The notes: a model not told the origin generated them from the letters alone. DNA of 64,000 nt from Methylococcus mesophilus (GCF_026247885.1 NZ_CP110921.1:4037501-4101500); one strand, 5' to 3'; counted from the stretch's first letter, positions 30,937-40,265 are shown. A program made the numbers and translations.

Positions 30937-32076
30937 TCAATAACCATACCGATCAATGATATGGCCCCACTGCTGCCTGATTTTATCGCGCGAGGCCGGC
31001 GCAATTTCATAACTGTTCGTCTTGTAGTCCGCCGATTCCGACAGATATCGTTCTAAATTGGGGACGACGCGTTCCATATCGCCCAACTGCAGTTGCCCAT
31101 AGAGCGCCCGCATTTGCGCTACGGGATCGCGCACCAGATCCTCATAACGCAGCTCATGGAACTGGGAGGCGCCGAGCAGGGGGCGGGCTTCGTCGAGCCG
31201 TTCATGCATTTGAATGAAATTCCGGAATACGTAAGGCTCAAGATCGTCCGTATCCCCCGCTTTTTGCAGTCCGGTGGTCTCGTACAAGGATGTCCACATG
31301 CGCAAGGTGGAATAAAAGGTGACATAAGGGTCACGCACGATATGGACAAACTTTGCGCCTGGAAACAGATTGAGCAACGTTTTGATCCGGAAGGTATGAG
31401 TGGGCGATTTCAGGACGATGCGTCTGGGATCTCGAAGCGTAAGCTGCCTGAGGAACCGGACGAAAGCGTCTTCCCATTTCCGGAGTTGCTCGGGCTCGAG
31501 CCGGCTCAGGTCGAAATACTCGGGGTAGGGGTCCCGTCTCGGGAAAGCGATTTTTTGATAAGGGGAGGGTATTCCCAGGTTGCACAATGCAAACTCGTCC
31601 TCCTGGGGCCGTGTCCATCCGACTTCGACATTGTCGAAAGGCCGCTTTTTCGGCAGCATGGCGTCGAAGATAGATCTGAGGCTATGGGTATGGAAATGCT
31701 CGGAAAGAAGAAAGCGGCTAGGCAGAAAACATTGGTAGGTATTCGGATAGGTATGGAAGTCATCGAGCGTGAGGAGTTCATGCAGCCATGTCGTCCCCGA
31801 CCGCCAATGTCCGATGACGAACAAGGGCGAATGTTCGATTTCGGTGCGGCGTATTCGCCCCCCCCAGCGTAAGTCGTGCAGGATGTTGATCGGAACGCCC
31901 AAGAGTGCGGTCAGCGTAACCAATACCGCCCATGGAATATGGCGAGAGTCTACCGAGAAGCGATTATAGGCCAGCATTCGGGCCCAACCCGAGAGGGTCA
32001 TACCCAGCCATATGGGGGGCGTATACCAGGCTACCGTATTTTTCGGGCTCTCAGGGGGTTCCGACTTGGATCTCAT
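30937..32076 (-). CDS. Sulfotransferase
   Basis: This 379-residue enzyme should transfer sulfate from PAPS to a hydroxyl or amine. The 5'-phosphosulfate loop is VIGHWRSGTTWLHELL (near residue 90), and the 3'-phosphate site is FVHIVRDPYVTFYST (near residue 242). A hydrophobic stretch near residues 45-65 (IPWAVLVTLTALLGVPINI) suggests membrane association, which fits a lipid acceptor. The stop of the thioester-reductase-like gene lies 31 bases upstream. Sulfation of the product of the nearby synthase is inferred from the neighbourhood only. Confidence 0.87.
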   Translation of the reverse strand: MRSKSEPPESPKNTVAWYTPPIWLGMTLSGWARMLAYNRFSVDSRHIPWAVLVTLTALLGVPINILHDLRWGGRIRRTEIEHSPLFVIGHWRSGTTWLHELLTLDDFHTYPNTYQCFLPSRFLLSEHFHTHSLRSIFDAMLPKKRPFDNVEVGWTRPQEDEFALCNLGIPSPYQKIAFPRRDPYPEYFDLSRLEPEQLRKWEDAFVRFLRQLTLRDPRRIVLKSPTHTFRIKTLLNLFPGAKFVHIVRDPYVTFYSTLRMWTSLYETTGLQKAGDTDDLEPYVFRNFIQMHERLDEARPLLGASQFHELRYEDLVRDPVAQMRALYGQLQLGDMERVVPNLERYLSESADYKTNSYEIAPASRDKIRQQWGHIIDRYGY

Positions 32077-32107
32077 AAGTGCGGTGCCTGAAGATGAGAT
32101 GTCCCGG

Positions 32108-33334
32108 TCATATCTTTCTCAACCTGGACAGGCCGGGGATTCGTATAGTCGGAGCCGTTCGCGGCTCATAGTTCACTAGGATCTGGCTTGATGGCGGTGG
32201 AATGAAGCCCTCGTCGATGGCGTAATCCAGGTAGGTCTTGATTAATTCAAAATTCGCTTGTGGACATTGAATTCCTTTCCGACTAAGGACCGACCGCGTA
32301 TAAGTGGTATCGAAGGTTCCGCAAAGCGACTTTCCGTCGAAAAGACTGGAAAAATATTCGGTGAGAGATGTGAACTTCGACGTGTATTTCTTGCCGTTGT
32401 TCGTGAAGATGCCTTTCTTGATTAGCCCCAGATATTCTGAAAAATGGACGAACCGGATTCTATAGCCGTATTCTACGAGATAATTTATTATCTGGTAATA
32501 TTTCTTGCGGTCTGGGTTGGTGAGGTGGAATGTTTTTCCATAGCATTCTGGATCTAGCATCAATGCAACGATGGCCTGTGCGACATAGTTGACAGGCGTG
32601 AGATCGAAGTGGTCATCGTTAAAAGGTGCAACGCCTAGATCTATTGCTGTCTTGAATATGTCGTAGAAGACATCCGCATCCCGCCTAGCCCGCAATGGAT
32701 AAGCACCGGATTGGCTGTCGCCAAAAATATCTCCGGGGCGAACGATGATCGTTGGCAGCCCCGCGTCAGCATAGCTTTTTACGATTTTCTCGGCGTCGAA
32801 TTTGGACTTCGCATAATAGAAAAACCGGAATTCCTGGCCGATGTCGAGGTCGGTTTCCTTGAATACGGCATCGCGCTCAAACGCTTTCGTTCCAAAGATC
32901 CCATGGGTAGAGACATGAATGACCGGGGCCTGTAGCTGCGCGCTGAACTTCGCTACATTCTCGGTTGCCACTACGTTTGGCTTTCGAAGGGAGTGGTATA
33001 GCGCAATCAGGTTGACCGAGGCCGCGGAGTGTATGACACGGTCCACCGACAGCATGCGGGACGGGGCGGGATCTATGCCTAATCCAGGCTGCTGCACGTC
33101 GCCAGGAACCGCGGTAACGCGGCCCTGCATGCGCTCATCTAAACACTCTTCTCCATATATACCGATTGCGGTGCGTATCCTTGCCATGCCTTCATGTTCC
33201 GAGGCGGCGCGGACCAGGCAATATATCTTGCAGTTGGTCTTGTCCAGCAGTTCTTTTACGATTCTGGCACCAAGGATTCCAGTTGCTCCTGTGACCAATA
33301 TTGAATTGGCGGTCTTCAATTGGTGGCACTCCAC
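32108..33334 (-). CDS. Thioester-reductase-like SDR protein
   Basis: This 408-residue protein is an extended short-chain dehydrogenase with the NAD(P)-binding motif VTGATGILGARIV, a VIHSAASVN segment and the catalytic YxxxK in FYYAKSKFDAEK. The layout matches the thioester-reductase/male-sterility group that releases acyl chains from carrier proteins as aldehydes or alcohols. It lacks its own carrier domain. The coding sequence is clearly AT-rich for this window: bases 32461-32520 contain only 22 G or C out of 60. The start is GTG at 33334; a TTG five codons in has a better-placed GTGGAG. A role in releasing the product of the large synthase upstream is inferred. Confidence 0.8.
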   Translation of the reverse strand: MECHQLKTANSILVTGATGILGARIVKELLDKTNCKIYCLVRAASEHEGMARIRTAIGIYGEECLDERMQGRVTAVPGDVQQPGLGIDPAPSRMLSVDRVIHSAASVNLIALYHSLRKPNVVATENVAKFSAQLQAPVIHVSTHGIFGTKAFERDAVFKETDLDIGQEFRFFYYAKSKFDAEKIVKSYADAGLPTIIVRPGDIFGDSQSGAYPLRARRDADVFYDIFKTAIDLGVAPFNDDHFDLTPVNYVAQAIVALMLDPECYGKTFHLTNPDRKKYYQIINYLVEYGYRIRFVHFSEYLGLIKKGIFTNNGKKYTSKFTSLTEYFSSLFDGKSLCGTFDTTYTRSVLSRKGIQCPQANFELIKTYLDYAIDEGFIPPPSSQILVNYEPRTAPTIRIPGLSRLRKI

Positions 33335-33528
33335 TAGGTGTAGACAGTGAACCGGCCTTTTGCGTGCATGTATGTCACGGAAAAGCGGTATTGTCGCAAG
33401 TCAGGTTAACTATGGCGGTTTTGGCGTAGGGATCGCTGCTGGTGTCTTACATATTCAGTGGTTGCCGGGATCATCAAGTTTCAATTAGTAGTTATTGGAC
33501 GCGATTGCATGTGTTCGGTCAAAAGCCG

Positions 33529-33556
33529 CCGTGCTCACCGTGGTCGGTGAGCACGG
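33529..33556 (-). terminator. Hairpin terminator after the first secreted paralogue
   Basis: Perfect 11-base arms CCGTGCTCACC and GGTGAGCACGG enclose a six-base loop. Read on the minus strand, the stem is followed after four bases by TTTT. It lies 24 bases beyond the stop at 33580 and fits a rho-independent terminator, which would separate the secreted-protein genes from the thioester-reductase gene. Confidence 0.75.
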
Positions 33557-33579
33557 CATCCCAATGAGACGAATCGACC

Positions 33580-35541
33580 TCAGGGCTTTGTCAGCTCGAT
33601 GAGCTCCCATCCGCCGGGCGGGTTCGTCGATAGGTTGGAGTTGTTGGCAGTTCCGACGATGGGGCCGGTATTGCCGGGCTGCATGTTTCTGAAGAGATTG
33701 TTCCGATTGCCCAGGCCGGTTCGGCTTTCGGCCTTGGCTGCGCTGGTATCGTTGTCGAAACGCATGAGGTCGCCACCGTCAGGGCAGTTGGCGTAGTTGA
33801 AGTTGGCCCAGGCGTTGCCTTGGCCGGGGAGGCTGTCGGTGAACAGAAAGGCCGAACTGAGCCCCGCAGTGCCAAAAAACAGGGTATTCCCCATCGTAAG
33901 GGCGCTCCACATATAGAAAGTGCCCAGGCAATCGAAACCGGCCTTGCCCCACTTCGACGCGGCGCGCATCTTGTTGCTGTGCGCGGTGTCGCCGTTTGCC
34001 GGCGGCGCGGTGTAGGTGCGCGAGTCCCGGTTGTAAACGGGGAGGTAACGGTTGCCGTAAAGAACTTCTACTTTCTGCGATCTGGCACCGAGGTTCTGGG
34101 CCCGGAACAGCGCTGGCGGCCGGGAGGCGCCACGGCGCAGGGCCGTCATGTCGTCTTCGTCAAGCGTGCCGTCATTGTCGGCATCGAGGTTGAGGTATCC
34201 GCGGGAATGCAGTATCTGGCCCACTTGGTCAACCGTGCCGGGCTGCATCATCAGGCCAAAATATAGCCAGCCCTTATAGACGGCCATCGCGCCGATCAGA
34301 TCTGCCATGCCTGCGATGGTATCGGGCTCCCAGTTCGTCGAGATATTCCACACCTTCTTCCAGCCACTCTGATTGATCGCGGTTAAACCGTTCATAGGAA
34401 TGATCGGACTCACATACAGTCCGGTGGTCGGTGGTAACTGGAAAGTCGGAATGCTGCTCGTCGTATTGGGAGCAAAATTGATCCAGGTGCCGACGACGAG
34501 CTGGTTTCCGAGCTGGAGGATTTCCGAGCCCATGTTGTCCAGGTTGCCCACTTGCGAAAACTGGCAGAGATTCGACTGGGAAGGGTTCCACCTCACCACC
34601 GCTCCCTTGCCGCCGCCGCTGCCGTTGGCCGCCGGTGCGGTCCGCACGGTGAAATAGAATTGGTTGTCGGCGCCGTTTTTCTGGACGGCGACGCCTCGCC
34701 GGATGTCGTTGTATTGTGGCAGATTGCAGGATCCCAGGAACGAGCGGCTGGTGGCGTCGAATATGAACAGGTTGATTCCCTGCTTGCCCACCGAGCCCGC
34801 TATGGTCGGGCCACCCAAGGCCACGCGATTGCCAAATTTTCCGGCAAAGCGTATTCCCAAGGTATTCTCCAGACGGTCCGCGTGCACGCCGGCCGGAATC
34901 ACAGGCTCGATCAGCGCGCCGTTCGCATTGTCCCATACCCGTATATGCGGCATCCGCCAGTCCGCCATGTGCTCGTATCCCGGCGGCATGTTGCCCGCAT
35001 TCCAACTCTGGTTGTATTCGCAAACCTGGTTGATAAGCAGATAGGACAGGCCGGGGGGAGTCGGATCGGGAGATGTGGGGACGAGAACTTTCGTTCCGCC
35101 TTGAATGACGCATCCTGTGTTCGACATGGTGCCGAACCAGACGTCGTTTCCGGCTCTGACCTCTCCCCAGGCATAGGCTTCGTTGAACTTTGGTTTTCCC
35201 TGGCTGCAGGTTTCGGCGTAGGTATGTCCGTTCAAGGGAATACCCGTGTCGGCATCGAGGGGATTCAGGTTCAGCGCGAGGGGATGGGTGGCAGGGATAT
35301 AAGGATTTGCATTCGGATTGCCGTCGTAGCACTCGTCCGGCTTTGAGCGAGTTCTCAGGTGTGCCGTCCATAATGGCGCCTCAGGGGCCGGTGTGGTGTT
35401 CAGGTATTCGTTTTCCCACCAGTTCTTCAGCGCAGCGGCGGCAGCCTGGGCCTGCGGACCCGCGGCCGCGGGTCCGGTGCCCAGCATGCTCAGACTGCCA
35501 GCGAGCAGGGCTGCCCGCGATATGTCGTTTGCCCATTTCAT
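33580..35541 (-). CDS. Secreted protein of unknown family, paralogue A
   Basis: This 653-residue protein has a signal peptide ending near GPAAAG (about residue 28). It is strikingly similar along its whole length to the protein encoded next to it at 35877-37817, sharing for example KNWWENEYLNTTPA, RFAGKFGNR and GGWELIELTKP. About ten cysteines suggest disulfides. An EF-hand-like loop DADNDGTLDEDD lies near residue 455, so calcium may be bound. Repeated Gly/Asn-rich strands suggest a beta-rich or propeller fold. No catalytic motif is recognised. The ATG at 35541 follows GAGGAG by seven bases; ten earlier in-frame codons were dropped. It lies downstream of the synthase/export operon on the same strand. 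Confidence 0.8.
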   Translation of the reverse strand: MKWANDISRAALLAGSLSMLGTGPAAAGPQAQAAAAALKNWWENEYLNTTPAPEAPLWTAHLRTRSKPDECYDGNPNANPYIPATHPLALNLNPLDADTGIPLNGHTYAETCSQGKPKFNEAYAWGEVRAGNDVWFGTMSNTGCVIQGGTKVLVPTSPDPTPPGLSYLLINQVCEYNQSWNAGNMPPGYEHMADWRMPHIRVWDNANGALIEPVIPAGVHADRLENTLGIRFAGKFGNRVALGGPTIAGSVGKQGINLFIFDATSRSFLGSCNLPQYNDIRRGVAVQKNGADNQFYFTVRTAPAANGSGGGKGAVVRWNPSQSNLCQFSQVGNLDNMGSEILQLGNQLVVGTWINFAPNTTSSIPTFQLPPTTGLYVSPIIPMNGLTAINQSGWKKVWNISTNWEPDTIAGMADLIGAMAVYKGWLYFGLMMQPGTVDQVGQILHSRGYLNLDADNDGTLDEDDMTALRRGASRPPALFRAQNLGARSQKVEVLYGNRYLPVYNRDSRTYTAPPANGDTAHSNKMRAASKWGKAGFDCLGTFYMWSALTMGNTLFFGTAGLSSAFLFTDSLPGQGNAWANFNYANCPDGGDLMRFDNDTSAAKAESRTGLGNRNNLFRNMQPGNTGPIVGTANNSNLSTNPPGGWELIELTKP

Positions 35542-35876
35542 ATACTTACTCCTCACGTCGAGCTTCGCCAAATAAGCCGGAGTCGTTCTCCGGTGGTCAC
35601 TTCAGGTGGGTGGCTCGCCATGGGCGAGGTCATCCGACCGTGTGTCTATCGTTGTCTATCCGGTTGGCCCGGCGTTACAGGAATCGACATTCAGTCTTGA
35701 CGGTCATGCGACCCTTTTGCGCGGTGAAGTCCGCAATTGCTGAGCGCAAGGGCGGCGGTTCCAGTGCCGGGATACCGGCATGCCTGGATTCCGGTCGATC
35801 AAGGCTGATCATTCCGGGAGGAGGATGCCGGGCCACGGCTCAGAAACGTGGCCCGGCATCTACCCCAGCCGCCGGG
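35542..35876 (-). other. Intergenic region between the two paralogues
   Basis: These 335 bases contain the hairpin described at 35824-35860 and probably a promoter for the gene starting at 35541. A second imperfect inverted sequence near 35765-35795 (ATACCGGCATGCC with GGATTCCGGT) recalls REP-like elements but is seen once only. No open frame is convincing. Confidence 0.45.
35824..35860 (-). terminator. Strong hairpin after the second secreted paralogue
   Basis: Perfect 14-base arms GATGCCGGGCCACG and CGTGGCCCGGCATC flank a nine-base loop, 16 bases past the stop at 35877. There is no T-run behind the stem on the minus strand, so it could end transcription with help, or protect the 3' end of the message. 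Its position matches the hairpin after the other paralogue. Confidence 0.6.
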
Positions 35877-37817
35877 TTAGGGCTTCGTGAGCTCGATGAG
35901 CTCCCAGCCACCGGGCGGATCAGCCGGATCGAAGAGAACATTCGACGCATTGGCCGTTCCGACGATCGGACCGCTGGTTCCGGGTTGCATGTTGCGGAAG
36001 TTGTTATTGGGGTTGCCCAGTCCTGTCCGGCTTTCTGCTTTGGCTGCGCTTGAGGCGTTGTCGAAGCGCATCAGGTCTCCCCCCTCTTGGCAGTTGGCCT
36101 CGTTGAAATCGGCCCACGCGCTATCACCGGGATTGCTGTTGGTGAATTGGAAGGCATTAGCAGAGGAGGCGGTGCCGAAAAACAGGGTATTTGCCGACAC
36201 CGTTGCGCTCCATATGTAGAAGGTGCCCAGACAGTCGAAGCCAGCTTTGCCCCATTTAGACGCGGCGTTTATCTTGTTGCTATGCGCGGTATCTCCGCCC
36301 GTTGGAGGGGCGGTGTAAGTGCGCGACTGCCGATTGTAAACGGGCAGGTACCGGTTGCCGTACAGGACTTCGACCTTTTGGGTCCTGAGGCCGAGACCTT
36401 GGGCGCGGAACAGCGCCGCCGGCCGTGAAGCTCCCCGGCGCACAGCCAGCATGTCGCTTTGATCGTAAGCACCGTCGTTGTCGGCATCGAAGTTGTAGAG
36501 ACCGGTCGAATGAAGCTGTCCGGCGACGATTTCCACGATGTTCGGCTGCATCATGAGGCCGAAATAGAGCCAGTTCTGGTATACCGCCATGGCGCCCAGC
36601 GTTTCCGAGAGTCCGGCAACGTAATCGGGTTCCCAGTTGGTGGTTATCGTCCAGGCTTTTTTCCATCCGTTCTGATTGAAGGAAGAGAGTCCGCCGGTAG
36701 GAAGCGTGGGGCTTACATACAGCCCTGCCGCCACAGGGAGCTGGAATGACTGGCTCCCTGGGCCGCGCGAAAAATTGATCCAGGTGCCGACGACCAGCTG
36801 GTTGCCGAACTGGAGGATTTCTCCCCCCATGTTGTCGAGATTGCCCACCTGACTGAACTGGCAGAGATTGGATGCAGTCGGGTTCCAGCGTACCACCGCA
36901 CCTTTCCCGCCCCCGCTTCCGTTGACCGGGGCGGTGCGGACGGTGAAGTAGAACTGATTGTCCGTCCCGTTCCTCGGTACGGTCACTCCTCGACGGACGT
37001 CGTTGTATTGCGGCAGATTGCAGGACTTGAGGAATTGCCGATTCGTGCTGTCGAAGATGAACAGGTTGATTCCGGCCTGTCCGACAGAGCCCGCGATGGT
37101 CGGTCCTCCAAGGATGACGCGGTTGCCGAACTTCCCGGCAAAACGGATTCCCAACGTATCCTCCAGGCGGTCCATGTCCGCACCGGCAGGAATCGCCGGT
37201 TCGATCAGTTCGCCGGTGCCGTTTCTCCAAACCCGGATGTGCGGGACGCGCCAGTCCGCGATGTATTGGAAACCGGGCCCCATGTTTGCGGCGTTCCAGC
37301 TCTGGTCGAATTCGCACAGAGGATTCAGGCGCCCCGGGGGAACCGGCGCGGGTGAAGTCGGAACGATGATCTTTGTCCCGCCGGTAATGACGCACTGGGT
37401 ATTGGCCATGGTGCCGAACCAGACGTCATTGCCGGTCCTGACCTCACCCCAAACGTAGTTTTCGTTGAATTTTGGCTTGCTGCTGTTGCAGGTGTCCTCA
37501 AATCCGAAGCCCCCGCCCGGAAGGCCGGTGTCGGCGTCGAGAACGCTCAAATCCGGCGAGATGCCGTTGCTCGAGGCTGTGAAAGGGCTGGGCGTTCCGT
37601 CGTAGCATTCGTCCGGCTTGGCCCGCGTGCGCAGATTGACGGTCCACAATGGTGTTTCCGCGGCGGGCGTCGTGTTCAAATATTCGTTTTCCCACCACGC
37701 CTTGAGTGAATTCGCCGCTGCCTGGGCAAGCGGTCCGGCCATTGCCGTTCCGGAGCCGAACATACCGAGGCTGCTAACGAGCAGGGTCGCCCGCACTTTA
37801 TTGCTTATTTTGATCAT
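35877..37817 (-). CDS. Secreted protein of unknown family, paralogue B
   Basis: This 646-residue protein is the tandem paralogue of the product of 33580-35541. Its signal peptide ends near GTAMAG. The conserved features are the same: AWWENEYLNTTPA near the mature N-terminus, cysteines at matching places, the EF-hand-like loop DADNDGAYDQSD near residue 443, the MQPGTSGPIVGTAN segment and the GGWELIELTKP end. The start at 37817 follows GGGGTG by seven bases, in a setting very like that of paralogue A (GTAAGT before the ATG). I know no family for these proteins. They may be periplasmic or surface partners of the lipid export genes upstream, which is only inferred from order. Confidence 0.8.
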   Translation of the reverse strand: MIKISNKVRATLLVSSLGMFGSGTAMAGPLAQAAANSLKAWWENEYLNTTPAAETPLWTVNLRTRAKPDECYDGTPSPFTASSNGISPDLSVLDADTGLPGGGFGFEDTCNSSKPKFNENYVWGEVRTGNDVWFGTMANTQCVITGGTKIIVPTSPAPVPPGRLNPLCEFDQSWNAANMGPGFQYIADWRVPHIRVWRNGTGELIEPAIPAGADMDRLEDTLGIRFAGKFGNRVILGGPTIAGSVGQAGINLFIFDSTNRQFLKSCNLPQYNDVRRGVTVPRNGTDNQFYFTVRTAPVNGSGGGKGAVVRWNPTASNLCQFSQVGNLDNMGGEILQFGNQLVVGTWINFSRGPGSQSFQLPVAAGLYVSPTLPTGGLSSFNQNGWKKAWTITTNWEPDYVAGLSETLGAMAVYQNWLYFGLMMQPNIVEIVAGQLHSTGLYNFDADNDGAYDQSDMLAVRRGASRPAALFRAQGLGLRTQKVEVLYGNRYLPVYNRQSRTYTAPPTGGDTAHSNKINAASKWGKAGFDCLGTFYIWSATVSANTLFFGTASSANAFQFTNSNPGDSAWADFNEANCQEGGDLMRFDNASSAAKAESRTGLGNPNNNFRNMQPGTSGPIVGTANASNVLFDPADPPGGWELIELTKP

Positions 37818-38265
37818 AAACTTACACCCCACATCGAACTGACTTGAATAACCGGGCTTTTTGCTTGCCCCGGCGCCCCTCCCGGCTGGCGGCTGTTCGC
37901 TGCAGGCGCAGCCTGCCTGGCCATGGTGTTCGAGAGGCAGTCATCAGTGCGAATAGCATCACCCTGGGACGGGGATTGCACTGGCTGCTTGTGTCGTTCT
38001 AATGCGACATGAGTACCATAAGTTATTTACTTAGGCAAACTATTCATAGAAATTTTGCCGAGCACTTGTAAAATCCTATATATATAGGATTGTTAAGGCT
38101 ATGCTTCCTATGCTGGTCGGTCCCGGATAAGGTTTTTGCGCGTATTTGATTGTATATTTATATATATTACAATCCTTGCGATGATGGTAAAAGTGATCTC
38201 CTCGGCCGGCAGGTGGCGGCTCTCAGTATCTGTCCGTCATGGGGTCGACAGGCCGAATCCGGCAC
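37818..38265 (-). promoter_or_regulatory. AT-rich intergenic region with palindromes
   Basis: These 448 bases separate the outer-membrane barrel gene from paralogue B and are much more AT-rich than their surroundings. They contain a perfect 20-base palindrome, AATCCTATATATATAGGATT, at 38072-38091. A second inverted pair follows: GATTGTA (38148-38154) with TACAATC (38168-38174) across 13 A/T bases. Operators or promoter elements for the downstream paralogue genes are likely. No open frame is credible here. Confidence 0.6.
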
Positions 38266-39513
38266 CTAGAACGTGTATCCGGCACCGACGAACAGGGAGT
38301 AGTTGAGCAGGCTTCCGAACTCGCTTTTCGAGCCGCCCGTATAGCCGTTTGCTATTACGTATAGCAGCGTGTTTCTGTTTGCCTCATATTCGAATATTCC
38401 AATAATCTGATTTGACTGGTCGTTGATGTCGTGGATCCAACGGAGATTCAGGTTCAAGTCGCCGATTATCTTGTTGTCCGTGAATTGTCCCATCATGTAA
38501 TCCTGTCTGTAATAAACGTCTCGATAGGTGATCTGGCGCGTAGTGAAGCAGTCACGGATGTTATCGAGCAGACAGCCATTTTCGTTATGATAATATTCTA
38601 TATTTATAGTCTCGCCCTCCTCGAAGGTATACGAGGTGCCGGCTTGTACCTCGAAATCCCTTTGCTCGCCTGCTGAACCTTCGGAATAAAGAAGGAGCGC
38701 GTCCGACACATTCCAGCCCCCGAAGAATCCGACTTGATACCCGTTTTGGTTCCGGTAGGTCGGAATTATCGAAAAATATTTTCCATCTCCCGTAAAGTCC
38801 GCCTTGAGGGCATAGCTCTGTTCGAAGCGCCTGCCTTCGACGTTGGTTGCAGGGCCGATGAACGAGGTCTGATCGAGACCGAAGACGTTTGCGCTGAAGA
38901 GCCGTCCCGGACTGGTGTTGGCGATAAACGAGACCGACCAGTTCGAGTCCGGTACCCACACCGTGCGGGCATAGTCGAGGCCGGGGACTTCCACGCGCGG
39001 ATTGTTTCGCCCGTTCTGGGGGTTGAATGGATTGGACGAGGAGAGGAGCACCGAAGGTCCCCACTGGAGGTTTTCCCGGCCGAAGGAAACGAACAGGTCA
39101 TCGAGTAGCCGATAACGCGCAAACCCTTCGTTGAGGTAGAACTGCGCCGTACTGTCTTCCCGGCCCGAAGGAAGGCCATCTTCCCAGCGCTGCCAAACAT
39201 AAAGGAACCGCTCCTTTACGGATACCTCCAACCGCCGGAAATCGAGATTGAGGTCGATGCGCGGGTTGAGCACCGCCTGATAACGGGAAATGCCGAGGAC
39301 GTTGTCCGGATTCAGGGCGGAAGGGTTGGCGGGCTGCTGCGTGATGCCGAAGGCCAGCACGTTAATCCGGGAGTAGAATCCGCGCTCGATTTCTTCGTAA
39401 AAAGACTCCCGTTCGGGAAGGCTGGAAGCCGAAACCGGCTCGTCACTCGCATTGGCCGCGCCGAGCGAAATTGCGGCAGCGCACGAAAAGACAGTCCAGC
39501 AATGGTGTTTCAT
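38266..39513 (-). CDS. Predicted outer-membrane beta-barrel protein
   Basis: This 415-residue protein has a signal peptide (cleavage near AANA-SD) and then alternating strands rich in aromatic residues, ending in the typical outer-membrane terminal strand with a C-terminal Phe (LFVGAGYTF). No plug or TonB box is seen. Its ATG overlaps the stop of the LolA-like gene (ATGA), making it the last gene of the synthase-export operon. A role as outer-membrane exit or receptor for the exported lipid is inferred from this position. The family is not one I can name. Confidence 0.75.
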   Translation of the reverse strand: MKHHCWTVFSCAAAISLGAANASDEPVSASSLPERESFYEEIERGFYSRINVLAFGITQQPANPSALNPDNVLGISRYQAVLNPRIDLNLDFRRLEVSVKERFLYVWQRWEDGLPSGREDSTAQFYLNEGFARYRLLDDLFVSFGRENLQWGPSVLLSSSNPFNPQNGRNNPRVEVPGLDYARTVWVPDSNWSVSFIANTSPGRLFSANVFGLDQTSFIGPATNVEGRRFEQSYALKADFTGDGKYFSIIPTYRNQNGYQVGFFGGWNVSDALLLYSEGSAGEQRDFEVQAGTSYTFEEGETINIEYYHNENGCLLDNIRDCFTTRQITYRDVYYRQDYMMGQFTDNKIIGDLNLNLRWIHDINDQSNQIIGIFEYEANRNTLLYVIANGYTGGSKSEFGSLLNYSLFVGAGYTF

Positions 39514-40253
39514 TTCATGAAAAGGTTAAGGTTGAATATGTAATCCGGTAGCGCTTCCAGCTGCGGTTTGTTCATGCTCATATAGGTTACGTTTTCATTT
39601 ATGAGCGTGTCGTGCATGGTGATTTTTGAAATGAACGGCCGTGTCGCCGCGTCGACTTTAACCGTATTTTTGAATTCCATGTCGGCGGTTTTGAACTTCT
39701 TGCCGGAAACCGTGTAATAGTCTGCCTTGATGCCGACGAGGCGTTTCTTGGACACCCAGTACATGATTCTGTCATAGGTGGTTTTATCGTTCTTGCTCTT
39801 GAGGTCGAAGACGTGGCAGTCCTCACCCTCGATGGTTTCGTCGGGCAAGACGGTGGGTTCGTAGTCCTCGGCATAATTGGTGGAGGCGATGTCGCCGTAC
39901 GCTGCGTTACCGAGAAGCTTTTGTCTTTGGGCAATGGGTATGGGCTTGCTCAACCCCGGCTTATAGAACCACATGTTGTTGTTTGTCATGAGGACTTTGT
40001 TGCCTTTATATTTTGGCGGCTCCAGGCTCAGGCCGGATATATCGAATCCGCGGGCCTTGATGTTATACACCATCGTGTCCGTAGTGCGCTGGGCTTCCAC
40101 CGATTCAATGACCACTTCCCAGGAAATGCCCACGACGTTGCCCCGTGATTCATCGGCCCTCTTGAGAATGTCGTGGACGCTCTGGGCCGCATAGACGTCC
40201 GTGGCGAATAATAGAGAGGCGATACTCAGAATGGATATGTAGAGGTTATGCAT
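39510..40253 (-). CDS. LolA-like outer-membrane lipoprotein-sorting protein
   Basis: This 247-residue periplasmic protein has a signal peptide (about 1-22, ending VYAAQ) followed by a fold that resembles the COG2834 group of outer-membrane lipoprotein-sorting proteins. Such proteins are related to LolA and carry lipidated cargo in a half-open beta-barrel. Typical phrases are MTNNNMWFYKPGLSKP and DRIMYWVSKKRLVGIKADYY. It begins 12 bases after the permease stop and overlaps the outer-membrane barrel gene. A dedicated lipid or lipoprotein shuttle is likely; the cargo is unknown. Confidence 0.8.
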   Translation of the reverse strand: MHNLYISILSIASLLFATDVYAAQSVHDILKRADESRGNVVGISWEVVIESVEAQRTTDTMVYNIKARGFDISGLSLEPPKYKGNKVLMTNNNMWFYKPGLSKPIPIAQRQKLLGNAAYGDIASTNYAEDYEPTVLPDETIEGEDCHVFDLKSKNDKTTYDRIMYWVSKKRLVGIKADYYTVSGKKFKTADMEFKNTVKVDAATRPFISKITMHDTLINENVTYMSMNKPQLEALPDYIFNLNLFMK

Positions 40254-40265
40254 TTTGTTGGCCTT

